A stretch of 7,780 nt of DNA from an uncultured Clostridium sp. (GCA_900556965.1 USQV01000034.1:1-7780), one strand, 5' to 3'. Positions 1 through 6,672 are shown, counted from the stretch's first letter. Made by a program: numbers and translations. The notes: a model not told the origin generated them from the sequence alone.

Positions 1-910
1 CTTCCTGATCGGATGCGTGATCTGGATAACCGGAAACCTGACTGTTTTCTTCTATCTTTATGCGAACGCCCGTCAGACCGACCGGATCTACGAAACCATC
101 GAGCGGCTGGCCTCCGGAGAGACCGACTACAAGGTAGAGGTGTCCGGCTTCTTCAGTCTTGAATCCAAGCTGGCAGAGGGACTGAACCGGATCAGTGACG
201 GACTTCAGACAGCACTTGCCGAGCAGGTGAAAAGTGAACGGCTTAAGGCTGATCTGATCACGAATGTGTCCCACGATATCAAAACACCGCTTACCTCTAT
301 CATCAACTATGTGGATCTGATCAAGAGAGAACATCCTGAGGATCCTACGATCCAGAGGTATCTGGAGATCTTGGATCAGAAATCCCAGCGCCTGAAGACC
401 TTGACAGAGGATCTTGTGGAGGCCTCCAGAGCAAGCTCCGGAAATATCAAGCTGGAGATGGCCCACATCGATATCGTCGAGCTGGTACAGCAGACAAACG
501 GTGAGTTTGAAGAAAAATATGCCCTCCGGCACTTAGATATCGTCACCTCTCTCCCCAATGAGGTCATCATGATCGAGGCCGATGGGCGGCGTTTGTGGCG
601 CGTGCTGGAAAATCTTTACAATAATGCCTTTAAATATGCCCTGGAAGGCACCCGCGTCTACGTCGGGATCGAGGATCAGGGCTCCGAGGTCGTATTTTCG
701 ATCAAAAACGTATCCTCATCCCCGCTTAACATCAGCCCGGATGAACTGACGGAACGCTTTGTCCGTGGTGATACCTCAAGAACAACAGAGGGAAGCGGAC
801 TCGGACTTTCCATCGCAAAGGATCTTACCACCCTTCAGGGCGGAAAATTCCAGATCACCATCGACGGCGATCTGTTTAAGGCGGAAATTACATTTCCGAT
901 CACAAACTAA
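1..910 (+). CDS. Sensor histidine kinase, C-terminal part (5' end beyond window)
   Basis: Membrane-bound sensor kinase of a two-component system, expected to autophosphorylate on histidine and pass phosphate to a response regulator. The frame (codons from base 2) is open through the left edge, so the GTG at 17 is probably not the start. Numbering from that GTG: a hydrophobic segment ends near residue 16, followed by a HAMP-like linker (about 17-75). The H box is NVSHDIKTPLTS with phospho-acceptor His86, the N box is ENLYNNAFKY (198-207), and the G2 box is GSGLGLSIA (259-267). The usual DxGxG (G1) box is replaced by KNVSSSPLNIS followed by ELTERFVRGD, a variant I recall from many Firmicutes kinases of this kind. 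The stimulus cannot be read because the sensor region is missing. No response regulator is visible; it probably lies upstream. The family call is secure; the ligand is unknown. Confidence 0.93.
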   Translation, partial: FLIGCVIWITGNLTVFFYLYANARQTDRIYETIERLASGETDYKVEVSGFFSLESKLAEGLNRISDGLQTALAEQVKSERLKADLITNVSHDIKTPLTSIINYVDLIKREHPEDPTIQRYLEILDQKSQRLKTLTEDLVEASRASSGNIKLEMAHIDIVELVQQTNGEFEEKYALRHLDIVTSLPNEVIMIEADGRRLWRVLENLYNNAFKYALEGTRVYVGIEDQGSEVVFSIKNVSSSPLNISPDELTERFVRGDTSRTTEGSGLGLSIAKDLTTLQGGKFQITIDGDLFKAEITFPITN

Positions 911-947
911 CCGTTACAACTGATCTATACTTCTGAAATAACGGATT

Positions 948-990
948 AAAAGCTGAGGGATTGCACATACTATCCCTCAGCTTTTCTTTT
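948..990 (+). terminator. Intrinsic terminator after the histidine kinase
   Basis: A perfect 13-bp inverted repeat (AAAAGCTGAGGGA at 948-960 with its complement at 973-985, loop of 12) is followed by CTTTT-type T-rich sequence to 990. It lies 37 bases after the kinase stop codon and separates the kinase from the MFS gene. Confidence 0.9.
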
Positions 991-1015
991 AATAAAAAAT
1001 CATTATCATTATTTC

Positions 1016-1021
1016 AGGAGG
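1016..1021 (+). promoter_or_regulatory. Ribosome binding site that fixes the MFS start
   Basis: AGGAGG lies 5 bases before the ATG at 1027. An in-frame TTG at 961 would give a longer reading, but it falls in the loop of the terminator and has no ribosome site, so ATG 1027 is chosen. Confidence 0.85.
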
Positions 1022-1026
1022 TCTCC

Positions 1027-2247
1027 ATGGAAAATACAACTCCCGGATCCGGTATCCTAACACCGCTCCCAAAATCGAAAAAAAATGCCGTCACCGCTGG
1101 GTGTATTCTCTTAATGCTTTCCATCACCATGTTCGGAGTCGGCTTTTTCGTTATTCAGGGGCCGATCCTTGCAGAAATGAATGCATCCGAAGCTTATTCC
1201 CTTTTAACCCTTCTCGCATCCTTAGGCCTTTCCGTCATGACTCCCATCGGCGGCCGGCTCGGAGATCTGTTTGGGCGGAGAAAGCTCGTTCTCATCTCCG
1301 GTCTTCTCTGTATCCTTTGCAGCATCGGTATGAGCTTCATCCGCTTGATCCTCCCGTTTTTTATCCTCCGTTTTCTTCTGGGGGCCGCCCAAGGGGCTGC
1401 AATGTCCATTCCCTACATTCTTCTTCGGGAGATCAACGAGCCTAAGGAGGTTCCGCGGGCTATGGGATTTCTCGCCAGTGCGATCGCCATCGGCGGCTTT
1501 GGCGGCAGCATCCTGCTGGGCGCCATGGCAGATGCCGGATATCTTAGCGCAGCGATCCTGCTCCCTTCCCTTCCGCTTCTTCCCGGCATCCTTCTGATCG
1601 CCGCCGGAGCTCCGAACAAAAAGGGCAGGGCGAAAGGCCCAATTATCCCCGTATATCTTTTTAAAAACCGTTCCTATGTGCTCCTTTTGGTCATCGGGTT
1701 CATCAGCTGCTTTTATCAGACTGCCATGAATGCCTATGCACCGGTAGCTGTTCAGCAGATCTTAAGGGCCTCTGCCGCTGCTTCCGGCTCCCTGCAGCTT
1801 CCCCGGACTATCGTGACCATGTTTTTTCCGGCACTTTTCGGAAGCTGGATCGGAAAAGACCGGAAAAACCTGTGGTTTGCTATGGCAATGGCTACGGGAC
1901 TTATCACACTTGCCTATATCCCTCTTTGTTTTACCACACCGCAGATGCCGATCTATGTCTATATCCTTGCCCTCGGCGTGACCGGGATTGCAGAAAGCTT
2001 CCGCTCTGTATCTGTCACTCCTGCCGCCCAAGCCACCCTGAAGCCGCAGGATCTGGGCGTCGGAACCTCCCTGATCACTTTTATTAACTCCTTGTCCGGT
2101 CTGAGTGCAGCCACTGTCTACGGTGCGATCTACCGGATGTATCCGGGCTCCTTACAGACAGCCATCAATCGGATCCATCTGTTTACCGCAGTGATCTCCG
2201 CGGTCGGACTTTTAACCGTCATCTATTCGGCACGCTCCTCCTCTTAG
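1027..2247 (+). CDS. MFS transporter, probable drug/solute efflux permease
   Basis: Integral membrane transporter of the major facilitator superfamily, 406 residues, which is the usual size for a 12-helix member. The N-terminal tail (1-20) is polar, then hydrophobic segments follow at about 22-44, 54-72, 87-104, 107-133, 146-168 and 173-194. A charged loop (195-213, KKGRAKG) comes next, then a second hydrophobic half from about 214 to 400. The loop between helices 2 and 3 carries the MFS motif A, GGRLGDLFGRR (75-85). The glycine-rich GGFGGSILLG (156-165) in helix 5 resembles the antiporter motif C, which favours proton-driven export, though the match is loose. The closest general type is the multidrug-resistance (EmrB/Bcr-like) group; the substrate cannot be told. 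It sits behind the kinase terminator, so it is probably transcribed separately; I found no convincing -35/-10 pair for it. A regulatory link to the kinase is possible but unproven. Confidence 0.88.
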   Translation: MENTTPGSGILTPLPKSKKNAVTAGCILLMLSITMFGVGFFVIQGPILAEMNASEAYSLLTLLASLGLSVMTPIGGRLGDLFGRRKLVLISGLLCILCSIGMSFIRLILPFFILRFLLGAAQGAAMSIPYILLREINEPKEVPRAMGFLASAIAIGGFGGSILLGAMADAGYLSAAILLPSLPLLPGILLIAAGAPNKKGRAKGPIIPVYLFKNRSYVLLLVIGFISCFYQTAMNAYAPVAVQQILRASAAASGSLQLPRTIVTMFFPALFGSWIGKDRKNLWFAMAMATGLITLAYIPLCFTTPQMPIYVYILALGVTGIAESFRSVSVTPAAQATLKPQDLGVGTSLITFINSLSGLSAATVYGAIYRMYPGSLQTAINRIHLFTAVISAVGLLTVIYSARSSS

Positions 2248-2280
2248 ATGTTATCCATGCTTCAGCGCCCTTTTTCCTTA

Positions 2281-2309
2281 TTGTCGCAGAACCAAAATGA
2301 TGGTATACT
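2281..2309 (+). promoter_or_regulatory. Sigma-A-type promoter for the HD-LarE gene
   Basis: TTGTCG (2281-2286), 17-base spacer, TATACT (2304-2309), with TGG directly before the -10 as an extended -10 element. The start codon at 2334 follows 24 bases later with AGGAGG at 2322-2327 (6-base spacing). This shows that the fusion gene is transcribed independently of the MFS gene. Confidence 0.75.
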
Positions 2310-2333
2310 AAAGCGCAAATAAGGAGGGAATTT

Positions 2334-3959
2334 ATGGAACAGACATTTTCCTTTGCTGCATATAAGAAAATATTCGACGATTATGCCGCCCATTATAATA
2401 TCCATGACGGACGGGTCGCATTAAAGATCACCCACACCGACGCTGTTGTCTCGGTCATGGAGCAGCTTTGCACTATGCGGGGTCTGTCCGAGCATACAAA
2501 AAACATGGCACTGCTCTGTGCTCTGTTTCACGATATCGGCAGATTTGAACAGCTGAAGCAATATGGCACATTTTTAGATTATAAAAGCATCGACCACGCA
2601 GAATTAAGCTGCCGTGTGCTGCAGGAAAATAATATCCTTTCTGCCCTTTGCGAAACCGACAGAGAAAATATCCTAACTGCGATCTCTAATCACAACAAGC
2701 TCCATATCAGTGAGGCGGTCTTATCTGACAGATACACCTTGGACGGAGAAGAACGTCTGACCCTGTGCAGACTGATCCGTGATGCTGACAAATGTGATAT
2801 TTTCCGCGTATTTGCCACAGATGACATGGTGGATGTTGTAGGAGCTTCCGAGGAGCAGATCGCAAAAGAAACAATAAGCCCCTTAGCCCTTTCAGCGATC
2901 CGAAACCACTGCTGTGTAAACAAGAATCTCCGCCAGACCTATCTGGATCACTGGGTAAATTTTCTGGGATTTGTTTTTGACATCAACTATCCGGAAAGCA
3001 TCCGGATCATCAAATCACAGGGATATTATCGGATGCCCTTTGACCGCACCGTCTTCACCGACCCGGAAACAGCAAAAAATGTCAAAGAAGTGCTTTCTGA
3101 AATTGAAACGTATATGCAGGAGTTTTCCGGAATCCCGGCCGAGCCTGTCCCGGATCAGCTTGTGCCGGATGCGCTGCAGGAATTTTTCCGCGCTCATCCC
3201 GTCCTCGCACTGGCCTTCTCCGGCGGTACAGATTCCGCTTACCTTTTATATGCCGCTAAAACCTGCGGCTGCAAGCTCCACGCCTACTATGCATCCTCTC
3301 CCTTTCAGCCTGCCTTTGAGCTGGAGGATGCCAAGCGGCTGGCCGAGCGCTTAAATGTCCCTATGACTGTGCTGCCGCTCAATGTTTTAGATAATGAAAC
3401 GATCCGGAAGAATCCAAAGGATCGCTGCTATTACTGCAAAAACTCAATTTTTTCCCATATCCTGAAGACTGCCGCCAAGGATGGTTATTCCGAGATCATT
3501 GACGGAACGAATGCCTCCGACGATGCCGGAGACCGCCCGGGTATGAGAGCTTTAAAAGAGCTTCAGGTTCTTTCTCCCCTGCGTCTTTGCGGCATAACAA
3601 AAAAGGCGCTCCGGGAATATTCCCGCAACGCCGGACTTTTTACATGGAATAAGCCGGCCTACGCCTGTCTGGCTACCAGAATCCCGACAGGAACCGAGAT
3701 CGACTTATCCATATTAAAGCATGTGGAATACGCAGAGCAGACGCTTGCTGCCATGGGCTTTGAGGATTTCCGTGTCCGTGTACTGCCGCAGTCTGCCTCC
3801 GGCTGCCTGCTGGAAAACCGTATATGGGCAGCAAAGCTCCAGATCACAGAGGAACAGCTTCCGCTTCTTATGGAAAAACGGCCCCTTATCCTCAAGGAGC
3901 TTAACGATCATTTCTCCGATATTCTTCTGGATCTTACCGTAAGGCCATCTTCCTTATAA
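2334..3959 (+). CDS. HD phosphohydrolase-LarE sulfur insertase fusion
   Basis: Cytoplasmic two-domain protein, 541 residues; family LarE proteins are about 270. Residues 1-262 form an HD-superfamily metal phosphohydrolase: His34, His66-Asp67 (LFHDIGRFEQ), His88 and Asp152 (DADK) fit the metal ligands. After a proline-rich linker (about 264-283), residues 284-541 form a PP-loop ATP pyrophosphatase of the LarE family. It has SGGTDS at 296-301, IDGTN (389-393), DRPG (400-403), FRVRV (479-483) and a C-terminal ILLDL. LarE activates the carboxylates of the nicotinate-derived precursor of the nickel-pincer cofactor (NPN) with ATP and inserts sulfur. Cysteines 365, 368 (CYYC) and 445 (YACLATRIP) match the arrangement of [4Fe-4S] LarE such as that of Thermotoga maritima, not the single sacrificial Cys176 of Lactiplantibacillus plantarum. 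No larB, larC or larA is in the window. The role of the HD part is unknown. The domain calls are firm; the nickel-cofactor role is inferred, and another sulfur transfer is possible. Confidence 0.88.
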   Translation: MEQTFSFAAYKKIFDDYAAHYNIHDGRVALKITHTDAVVSVMEQLCTMRGLSEHTKNMALLCALFHDIGRFEQLKQYGTFLDYKSIDHAELSCRVLQENNILSALCETDRENILTAISNHNKLHISEAVLSDRYTLDGEERLTLCRLIRDADKCDIFRVFATDDMVDVVGASEEQIAKETISPLALSAIRNHCCVNKNLRQTYLDHWVNFLGFVFDINYPESIRIIKSQGYYRMPFDRTVFTDPETAKNVKEVLSEIETYMQEFSGIPAEPVPDQLVPDALQEFFRAHPVLALAFSGGTDSAYLLYAAKTCGCKLHAYYASSPFQPAFELEDAKRLAERLNVPMTVLPLNVLDNETIRKNPKDRCYYCKNSIFSHILKTAAKDGYSEIIDGTNASDDAGDRPGMRALKELQVLSPLRLCGITKKALREYSRNAGLFTWNKPAYACLATRIPTGTEIDLSILKHVEYAEQTLAAMGFEDFRVRVLPQSASGCLLENRIWAAKLQITEEQLPLLMEKRPLILKELNDHFSDILLDLTVRPSSL

Positions 3960-4231
3960 AGATTGCGGAACGTGTTCTCGTAATACTCATTTAACCATTC
4001 GATGGATTTTTTCAGACCTTCCTCGTTAAATTCAAATTCGCGGAAGGTCTTTTTTTCCTCCTCTGTTACGGAAAAGCTGAAGGGCCCGGGCCAGACTATC
4101 GCCTGAAGCTGCTCCTGCTCCTTTTCCTCCTCCTTTATTTTTCGGATCATAAAGTGCATTCCCGCGTGGCTTCCCGTAAAAACAGTTTTTTTCAAAAAGG
4201 GAATGGATAACATTCCATCCAGATCGATCAT
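3908..4231 (-). CDS. Conserved-looking hypothetical protein, 107 residues
   Basis: I do not recognise a named domain. The protein is soluble and acidic/charged, with no signal peptide or membrane helix. It has an N-terminal stretch IPFLKKTVFTGSHAGMHFMI (10-29), a basic-acidic patch rich in Lys and Glu (31-41), then AIVWPGPFSFSVTEEEKKTF (44-63), and a probable C-terminal helix EEGLKKSIEWLNEYY (70-84). From memory, small proteins with a WPGPF-like core and a WLNE-Y helix occur in Lachnospiraceae, but I cannot attach a function. The start at 4231 is chosen because AGGAGG (4239-4244) sits 7 bases before it; the ATG at 4252 would place that ribosome site inside the gene. The last 52 bases overlap the 3' end of HD-LarE on the opposite strand. 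It diverges from the amidohydrolase gene, with 87 bases between the two start codons. Confidence 0.8.
   Translation of the reverse strand: MIDLDGMLSIPFLKKTVFTGSHAGMHFMIRKIKEEEKEQEQLQAIVWPGPFSFSVTEEEKKTFREFEFNEEGLKKSIEWLNEYYENTFRNLYKEDGLTVRSRRISEK
4014..4056 (+). terminator. Intrinsic terminator for HD-LarE, inside the opposing ORF
   Basis: AGACCTTCC (4014-4022) pairs perfectly with GGAAGGTCT (4042-4050), loop of 19, followed at once by a run of T (4050-4056). The U-run is correct for plus-strand transcription only. It lies 55 bases past the fusion gene's stop codon and entirely within the coding sequence of the minus-strand gene at 3908-4231. A two-base-pair inner extension across one mismatch is possible. 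Confidence 0.75.
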
Positions 4232-4238
4232 TTCAAAC

Positions 4239-4244
4239 CCTCCT
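4239..4244 (-). promoter_or_regulatory. Ribosome binding site that fixes the 107-residue gene's start
   Basis: AGGAGG (read on the minus strand) 7 bases before the ATG ending at 4231. The alternative in-frame ATG at 4252 has no ribosome site upstream. Confidence 0.8.
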
Positions 4245-4257
4245 TTTGTCATTTATC

Positions 4258-4285
4258 TTGACAAATTTCGTACATATTTTAAGAT
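4258..4285 (+). promoter_or_regulatory. Sigma-A-type promoter for the M20D amidohydrolase
   Basis: A perfect TTGACA (4258-4263), a 16-base spacer and TAAGAT (4280-4285, four of six consensus positions). The gene starts 33 bases further on, with AAAGGA (4304-4309) 9 bases before the ATG at 4319. The promoter lies just upstream of the divergent 107-residue gene, so the two may influence each other. Confidence 0.7.
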
Positions 4286-4318
4286 AGAAGTATCACTAAA
4301 TCGAAAGGAAACGAAGCC

Positions 4319-5494
4319 ATGAATCAAATTGTAAAAAAACTTGTCGATGCCCATGAAGATCAGCTGAAAGAATTCCGCCACCATCTCCATGCGAATCCGG
4401 AGCTCTCCTTTGAAGAATATAAGACTGCCGAATTTATTCGTGAGAACTTAACAAAAATGGGGATCCGCCTTCAGGAAAACATTACCGGCACCAGCACGGT
4501 AGGAATCCTTGAGGGAAGCGAGCCCGGCCCCTGCATCGCCTTCCGTGCAGATATCGATGCCCTTCCTGTCAAAGAAGAAAACGATCTTCCTTATATCTCC
4601 AAGGTTCCCGGTGTCATGCATGCCTGCGGACATGACACCCATACTGCCTGCCTTCTTTCTCTTGCCTCCATCCTCTCCTCTCATAAAGAGCTGGTAAAGG
4701 GTAAGGTAAAATTTATTTTCCAGGCTGCCGAGGAAAAGCTTCCGGGCGGTGCAAAGGCCCTCTGTGCTGACGGTGCCTTAGACGGAGTGGACATGATCTT
4801 CGGACTCCACTGTTCCTCAAGCGAGCCTCTCGGAACCATCAGTGTATGCCATAATGTCAGCTCTGCCGCTATCGGCATATATGAGGTCACCGTCAACGGA
4901 AAGGGCGGACACGGAAGCTCACCTCACGAAGCCAAAAACCCGGTTCCGGTTGCATGTATGCTGGCAGGCGCCTTAAACCAGCTGCTCCCGGAGAAAAAGA
5001 GCCCGACAGAAAGCGGTGTTCTCACTGTTTCTTATATTAATGGCGGACAGTATCCGAACATTATCCCGGAAAACATCACTCTGGGCGGAAACATCCGTAC
5101 ACTGAACAATGAGCTGATCAAGCGTATCTTTAATTACATCCATTCTGTCAGCAAGGGGATCTGCGAAGGCTACGGCCTGACCTGTGATGTGACCACAACT
5201 CTCGGCTATCCGGCTACCGTCAACACTCCGGAATATGCAGATGTTATCGCAGATGCTGCCGCAGAGCTTGGCTACGACGTAAAGGAAGCTCCCATTTCAT
5301 TAGGCGGAGAGGACTTCGCTTACTATGTAATGGAAAAGCCGGGAGCCTTCATCCATGTCGGCATGGCAGATCCGGAAAGACCGATCACCTCCACACCGCA
5401 CCACAACTGTCACTTCCAGCTTGACGAAAGAGGACTGCGTATCGCTCTCGAAACAGAGCTTGCCTTCTATCTCAAGGTGACAAAGCAGGATTAA
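4319..5494 (+). CDS. M20D-family metallo-amidohydrolase (HipO/AbgB-like)
   Basis: Cytoplasmic zinc/manganese-dependent enzyme that hydrolyses the amide bond of an N-acyl amino acid or related conjugate; 391 residues, the usual length. Conserved features: RHHLHANPELSFEEY (20-34), FRADIDALPV (75-84), and the metal site MHACGHDTHTA (100-110; Cys103, His105) with Glu138-Glu139 (FQAAEE) and His164 (FGLHC). The dimerisation-domain segment is GKGGHGSSPH (194-203, His198), followed by LGGEDF (328-333) and the late metal ligand in TPHHNCH (359-365). Cys in the CGHD motif is typical of the M20D group, which includes hippurate hydrolase, N-acetyl-diaminopimelate deacetylase, aminobenzoyl-glutamate hydrolase and IAA-amino acid hydrolases. 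FQAAEE instead of the common FQPAEE is a mild variant. The specific substrate cannot be fixed: no lysine-biosynthesis (dapH/patA) or abgT-type neighbour is present. It has its own promoter and faces the P1 peptidase tail to tail. Confidence 0.93.
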   Translation: MNQIVKKLVDAHEDQLKEFRHHLHANPELSFEEYKTAEFIRENLTKMGIRLQENITGTSTVGILEGSEPGPCIAFRADIDALPVKEENDLPYISKVPGVMHACGHDTHTACLLSLASILSSHKELVKGKVKFIFQAAEEKLPGGAKALCADGALDGVDMIFGLHCSSSEPLGTISVCHNVSSAAIGIYEVTVNGKGGHGSSPHEAKNPVPVACMLAGALNQLLPEKKSPTESGVLTVSYINGGQYPNIIPENITLGGNIRTLNNELIKRIFNYIHSVSKGICEGYGLTCDVTTTLGYPATVNTPEYADVIADAAAELGYDVKEAPISLGGEDFAYYVMEKPGAFIHVGMADPERPITSTPHHNCHFQLDERGLRIALETELAFYLKVTKQD

Positions 5495-5514
5495 TCTTTT
5501 TACAGGGCTTCTGT

Positions 5515-5532
5515 GAAGCTTCTGGAGCTTTT
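5515..5532 (+). terminator. Weak candidate terminator between convergent hydrolase genes
   Basis: AAGCT (5516-5520) pairs with AGCTT (5526-5530), loop of 5, with one outer G-U pair and a short T stretch (5529-5532). The 46-base gap also holds a near-direct repeat TGGAGCTTTTA/TGGAGCTTTAT (5523-5544) and small overlapping hairpins (GCTTC-TGT-GAAGC). It is short for an efficient terminator, and I see none for the opposite strand. Confidence 0.4.
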
Positions 5533-5540
5533 ATGGAGCT

Positions 5541-6500
5541 TTATCTATCCTTTACCGCCGGAATGCCGTAGGCGCTGTCTGCCTTCATGACTCCTCGAAG
5601 GATCGCCTCGGACATGACCTGAGCCGCCAGAGTTCCAACCATATCCTGATCCGCTTCCACGCTGCCTGTAGACATTGCATAAATGCTGTCTCCATCGGCT
5701 GTTGTGTGAAGCGGACGGATGGATCTGGCGTACCCGTCGTGGGTCATCCCCGCGATCTTACAGAGCTGCGTTTTATTAAACCGGGCATTCGTTATCACAA
5801 CGCCGATGGTGGTGTTTTCCACAAATTTATTCCGGATCACCTCATAGCTCTTATAGATCTCGTCCTCCGTACACCGGAAGGTCTTTTTATCTTCGGAAAG
5901 AAGCCCCGCTGCCTTTTTCCCGGTCTTCCAATCATAAATATCCCCCAGCGCATTCACTGCCACGATCGCTCCCACCTTCAGCTCTCCGATCTGCACGGCG
6001 TAGCTCCCGATGCCCGATTTCATACAATACTCCATGCCGCACAGCTTTCCGACCGTTGCTCCGGTTCCCGCTCCGACATTTCCGTCTCTGTAATTTCCCT
6101 TTTCCGCATTTTCACAGGCACGATACCCCATCTCCTTATCCGGGCGCACCTTGCAGGAAGCGACCGTAAGGTCAAACAGACAGGACTGGCATACAAGAGG
6201 TACCTTCGTCACTCCAACGTCGAAGCCGATATCCTTTTCCTCCAGATACTGCATGACTCCTCCTGCTGCATCCAGTCCGAAGGCACTTCCGCCGCTTAAA
6301 AGCACAGCATGGATCTTCTCCGCCGCAGCCATCGGCTTTAAAAGCTCCGATTCTCTGGAAGCCGGGCCGCCTCCCCGCACATCCAGCCCGGTCGGGGCTC
6401 CATTCTCACAGATGATAACGGTACATCCGGTTCCCGCTTCCACATTCTCTGCATTTCCGATCTTGATATTCTCAATTTCCCTTATACTGATTTCCTGCAT
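5541..6500 (-). CDS. P1-family (S58, DmpA-like) self-cleaving peptidase
   Basis: Member of the P1/DmpA peptidase family: N-terminal-nucleophile-like enzymes made as a proenzyme that cuts itself into two chains. Known members are aminopeptidases or beta-peptidyl hydrolases. Length is 319 residues, typical of the shorter bacterial branch. Visible signatures are GLDVRGGGPASRE (38-50), LLSGGSAFGLDAAGGV (67-82), DGNVGAGTGATVGK (139-152) and AIVAVNALGD (178-187). The likely cleavage site is Asn229-Thr230 in ENTTIGVV, with Thr230 as nucleophile; ThnT in the same family cleaves at Asn-Thr and DmpA at Gly-Ser. HDGYARSIRP (254-263) and the DGDS (269-272) region follow. No signal peptide, so cytoplasmic. 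AGGGAG (6508-6513, minus strand) is 7 bases before the ATG. The tRNA terminator lies just upstream, so it needs its own promoter, but only a weak TTGATA (6544-6549) is seen. The substrate is unknown. Confidence 0.92.
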   Translation of the reverse strand: MQEISIREIENIKIGNAENVEAGTGCTVIICENGAPTGLDVRGGGPASRESELLKPMAAAEKIHAVLLSGGSAFGLDAAGGVMQYLEEKDIGFDVGVTKVPLVCQSCLFDLTVASCKVRPDKEMGYRACENAEKGNYRDGNVGAGTGATVGKLCGMEYCMKSGIGSYAVQIGELKVGAIVAVNALGDIYDWKTGKKAAGLLSEDKKTFRCTEDEIYKSYEVIRNKFVENTTIGVVITNARFNKTQLCKIAGMTHDGYARSIRPLHTTADGDSIYAMSTGSVEADQDMVGTLAAQVMSEAILRGVMKADSAYGIPAVKDR

Positions 6501-6547
6501 GGCTATTCTCCCTTCATCGATAAATGGTAAGATGCATCGGATATATC

Positions 6548-6597
6548 AAAAAAAGCACCGACCCCACAGCTCTTGCGTCTGTAAAATCAGTGCTTTT
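6548..6597 (-). terminator. Intrinsic terminator of the tRNA-Lys gene
   Basis: Read on the minus strand, AAAAGCACTGA (6597-6587) pairs with TCGGTGCTTTT (6561-6551; one G-U), with an inner ACAG/CTGT helix, and ends in a run of seven T (6554-6548). It begins 3 bases after the tRNA's discriminator base. It shields the P1 peptidase gene from tRNA transcription. Confidence 0.87.
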
Positions 6598-6599
6598 CA

Positions 6600-6672
6600 T
6601 GCGCCTTCGGGGGCTCGAACCCCGGACAAATAGATTAAGAGTCTACTGCTCTACCAACTGAGCTAAAGGCGC
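6600..6672 (-). tRNA. tRNA-Lys (anticodon CTT)
   Basis: A 73-nt cloverleaf on the minus strand. The acceptor GCGCCTT/AAGGCGC is fully paired. The D arm is GCTC-AGTTGGTA-GAGC, the anticodon arm GTAGA-CTCTTAA-TCTAT with CTT at 6637-6639 (reads AAG, lysine), the variable loop TTGTC, and the T arm CGGGG-TTCGAGC-CCCCG. The discriminator is A (6600). CCA is not encoded (the next bases are TGA), so the CCA-adding enzyme must finish it. G46 (6627) in the variable loop is the target of TrmB, whose gene lies nearby. It has its own promoter and terminator, so it is a single-gene unit. Confidence 0.97.

Noticed and set aside
961..1026. TTG start at 961 giving a 428-residue MFS protein
   Set aside because: It begins in the loop of the kinase terminator, has no ribosome site and adds a non-family N-terminus; ATG 1027 has AGGAGG at ideal spacing.
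3114..3120. Internal ATG that might start a separate LarE protein
   Set aside because: No ribosome site at proper spacing and no stop between the domains; a single fusion product is the simpler reading.
4232..4252. ATG at 4252 as start of the 107-residue gene
   Set aside because: No ribosome site upstream, and the strong AGGAGG (4239-4244) would lie inside the coding region.
6521..6549. Promoter for the P1 peptidase: TTGATA with CATTTA at 17 bases or TACCAT at 14
   Set aside because: The -35 is fair but neither -10 is acceptable at correct spacing, so it is not listed as a feature.
5706..6633. Plus-strand ORFs opposite the P1 peptidase and tRNA
   Set aside because: Compositionally shadows of the minus-strand gene, with no ribosome site or domain; one runs through the tRNA and its terminator.
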